A stretch of 64,000 nucleotides of DNA from Rickettsiaceae bacterium (GTDB lineage Bacteria > Pseudomonadota > Alphaproteobacteria > Rickettsiales > Rickettsiaceae), in the NCBI GenBank assembly GCA_023301685.1, contig JALZUG010000034.1, positions 31,603 through 95,602 on the forward strand. The letters run 5' to 3'. Below are positions 63,934 to 64,000 of this stretch, one piece after another. A program made the position numbers and the translations under genes. Every line of letters starts with the position of its first letter. Position 1 is the first letter of the stretch. The notes beneath the pieces were generated by a model. It was not told the DNA's origin, did no database searches, and saw only the letters and a list, made by a program, of their open reading frames with translations.

Positions 63934-64000
63934 TGAAGATTCAATAAGCGGTATATAACTGCTAATTTAAGATTTTTCATTATGCTAAAAGTCATCAAGC

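Noticed and set aside
1..64000. CRISPR array, insertion sequence, prophage or integrase genes
   Set aside because: No evenly spaced direct repeats with unique spacers and no transposase, integrase or phage structural protein were seen.

Overview
The window is strongly AT-rich, gene-dense and bacterial, and it looks like a host-associated alphaproteobacterium of the order Rickettsiales. The evidence is the gene content. There is a small-type SRP RNA followed by dnaX, ybaB and recR, a three-gene pntAA-pntAB-pntB transhydrogenase, and short operons with 1-17 nt overlaps. Single-copy housekeeping genes alternate with ankyrin, leucine-rich-repeat and orphan proteins of the kind used as effectors. 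Flagellar genes (flgI, flgJ, flgN, flgK, flagellin) together with a full Kdo/lipid A set argue against Anaplasma/Ehrlichia or classical Rickettsia. They fit a flagellated Rickettsiales lineage such as the Midichloria-like group. The placement is inference from gene content; no rRNA is present to settle it.

Layout. 1-4088 (minus): kdsB leads a tight flgI-flgJ-flgN-flgK operon that runs off the left edge. 4306-8860: tRNA-Lys, an ankyrin protein, rlmH, an exported msrB, a small orphan ORF and flagellin. 8894-12574: pntB/pntAB/pntAA and a LolA-like carrier. 12673-17884: an orphan protein with an HExxH motif, SRP RNA, dnaX-ybaB-recR and a small LRR protein. 18071-22127: sucA-sucB. 22128-24436: REP-like repeats, then a minus-strand operon coding for a 36-residue CoxF-like membrane peptide, a cupredoxin, an FTR1 iron permease and YciB. 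24874-31273: a 984-residue LRR protein, a long inverted-repeat element, typA and an orphan proline-rich protein. 31300-42706: dnaE, ugd, a frame-split AsmA-like gene, a phosphoethanolamine transferase and fabG-acpP-fabF. 43030-49063: recA, iscX and a coupled nadC-ligA-pepP operon. 49168-57391: a lone receiver protein, a TPR-methyltransferase/mlaA/mlaC operon and a coupled aspartate aminotransferase-DUF374-waaA-lpxK-lpxL operon. 57455-63933: orphan and membrane proteins, an alpha/beta hydrolase, bamB, a YfgM-like protein, cpoB and the C-terminal part of a sensor histidine kinase.

How the genes work together. A recurring theme is the cell envelope: kdsB, waaA, lpxK, lpxL and the EptA-like enzyme build and decorate Kdo2-lipid A; LolA and BamB serve lipoprotein and outer-membrane protein delivery; MlaA, MlaC and the AsmA-like protein move phospholipids; CpoB belongs to Tol-Pal. 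A second theme is host interaction, carried by the ankyrin protein, two LRR proteins, the HExxH protein and the proline-rich protein. Four of these have a near-consensus -35/-10 pair whose -10 ends 28-32 nt before the start codon and little or no Shine-Dalgarno sequence. The least ordinary items are the CoxF-like/cupredoxin/FTR1/YciB cluster, the 31-bp inverted repeat at 27898-27983, the HExxH orphan and the frame-split AsmA-like gene. No CRISPR array, insertion sequence, prophage or rRNA operon was found.
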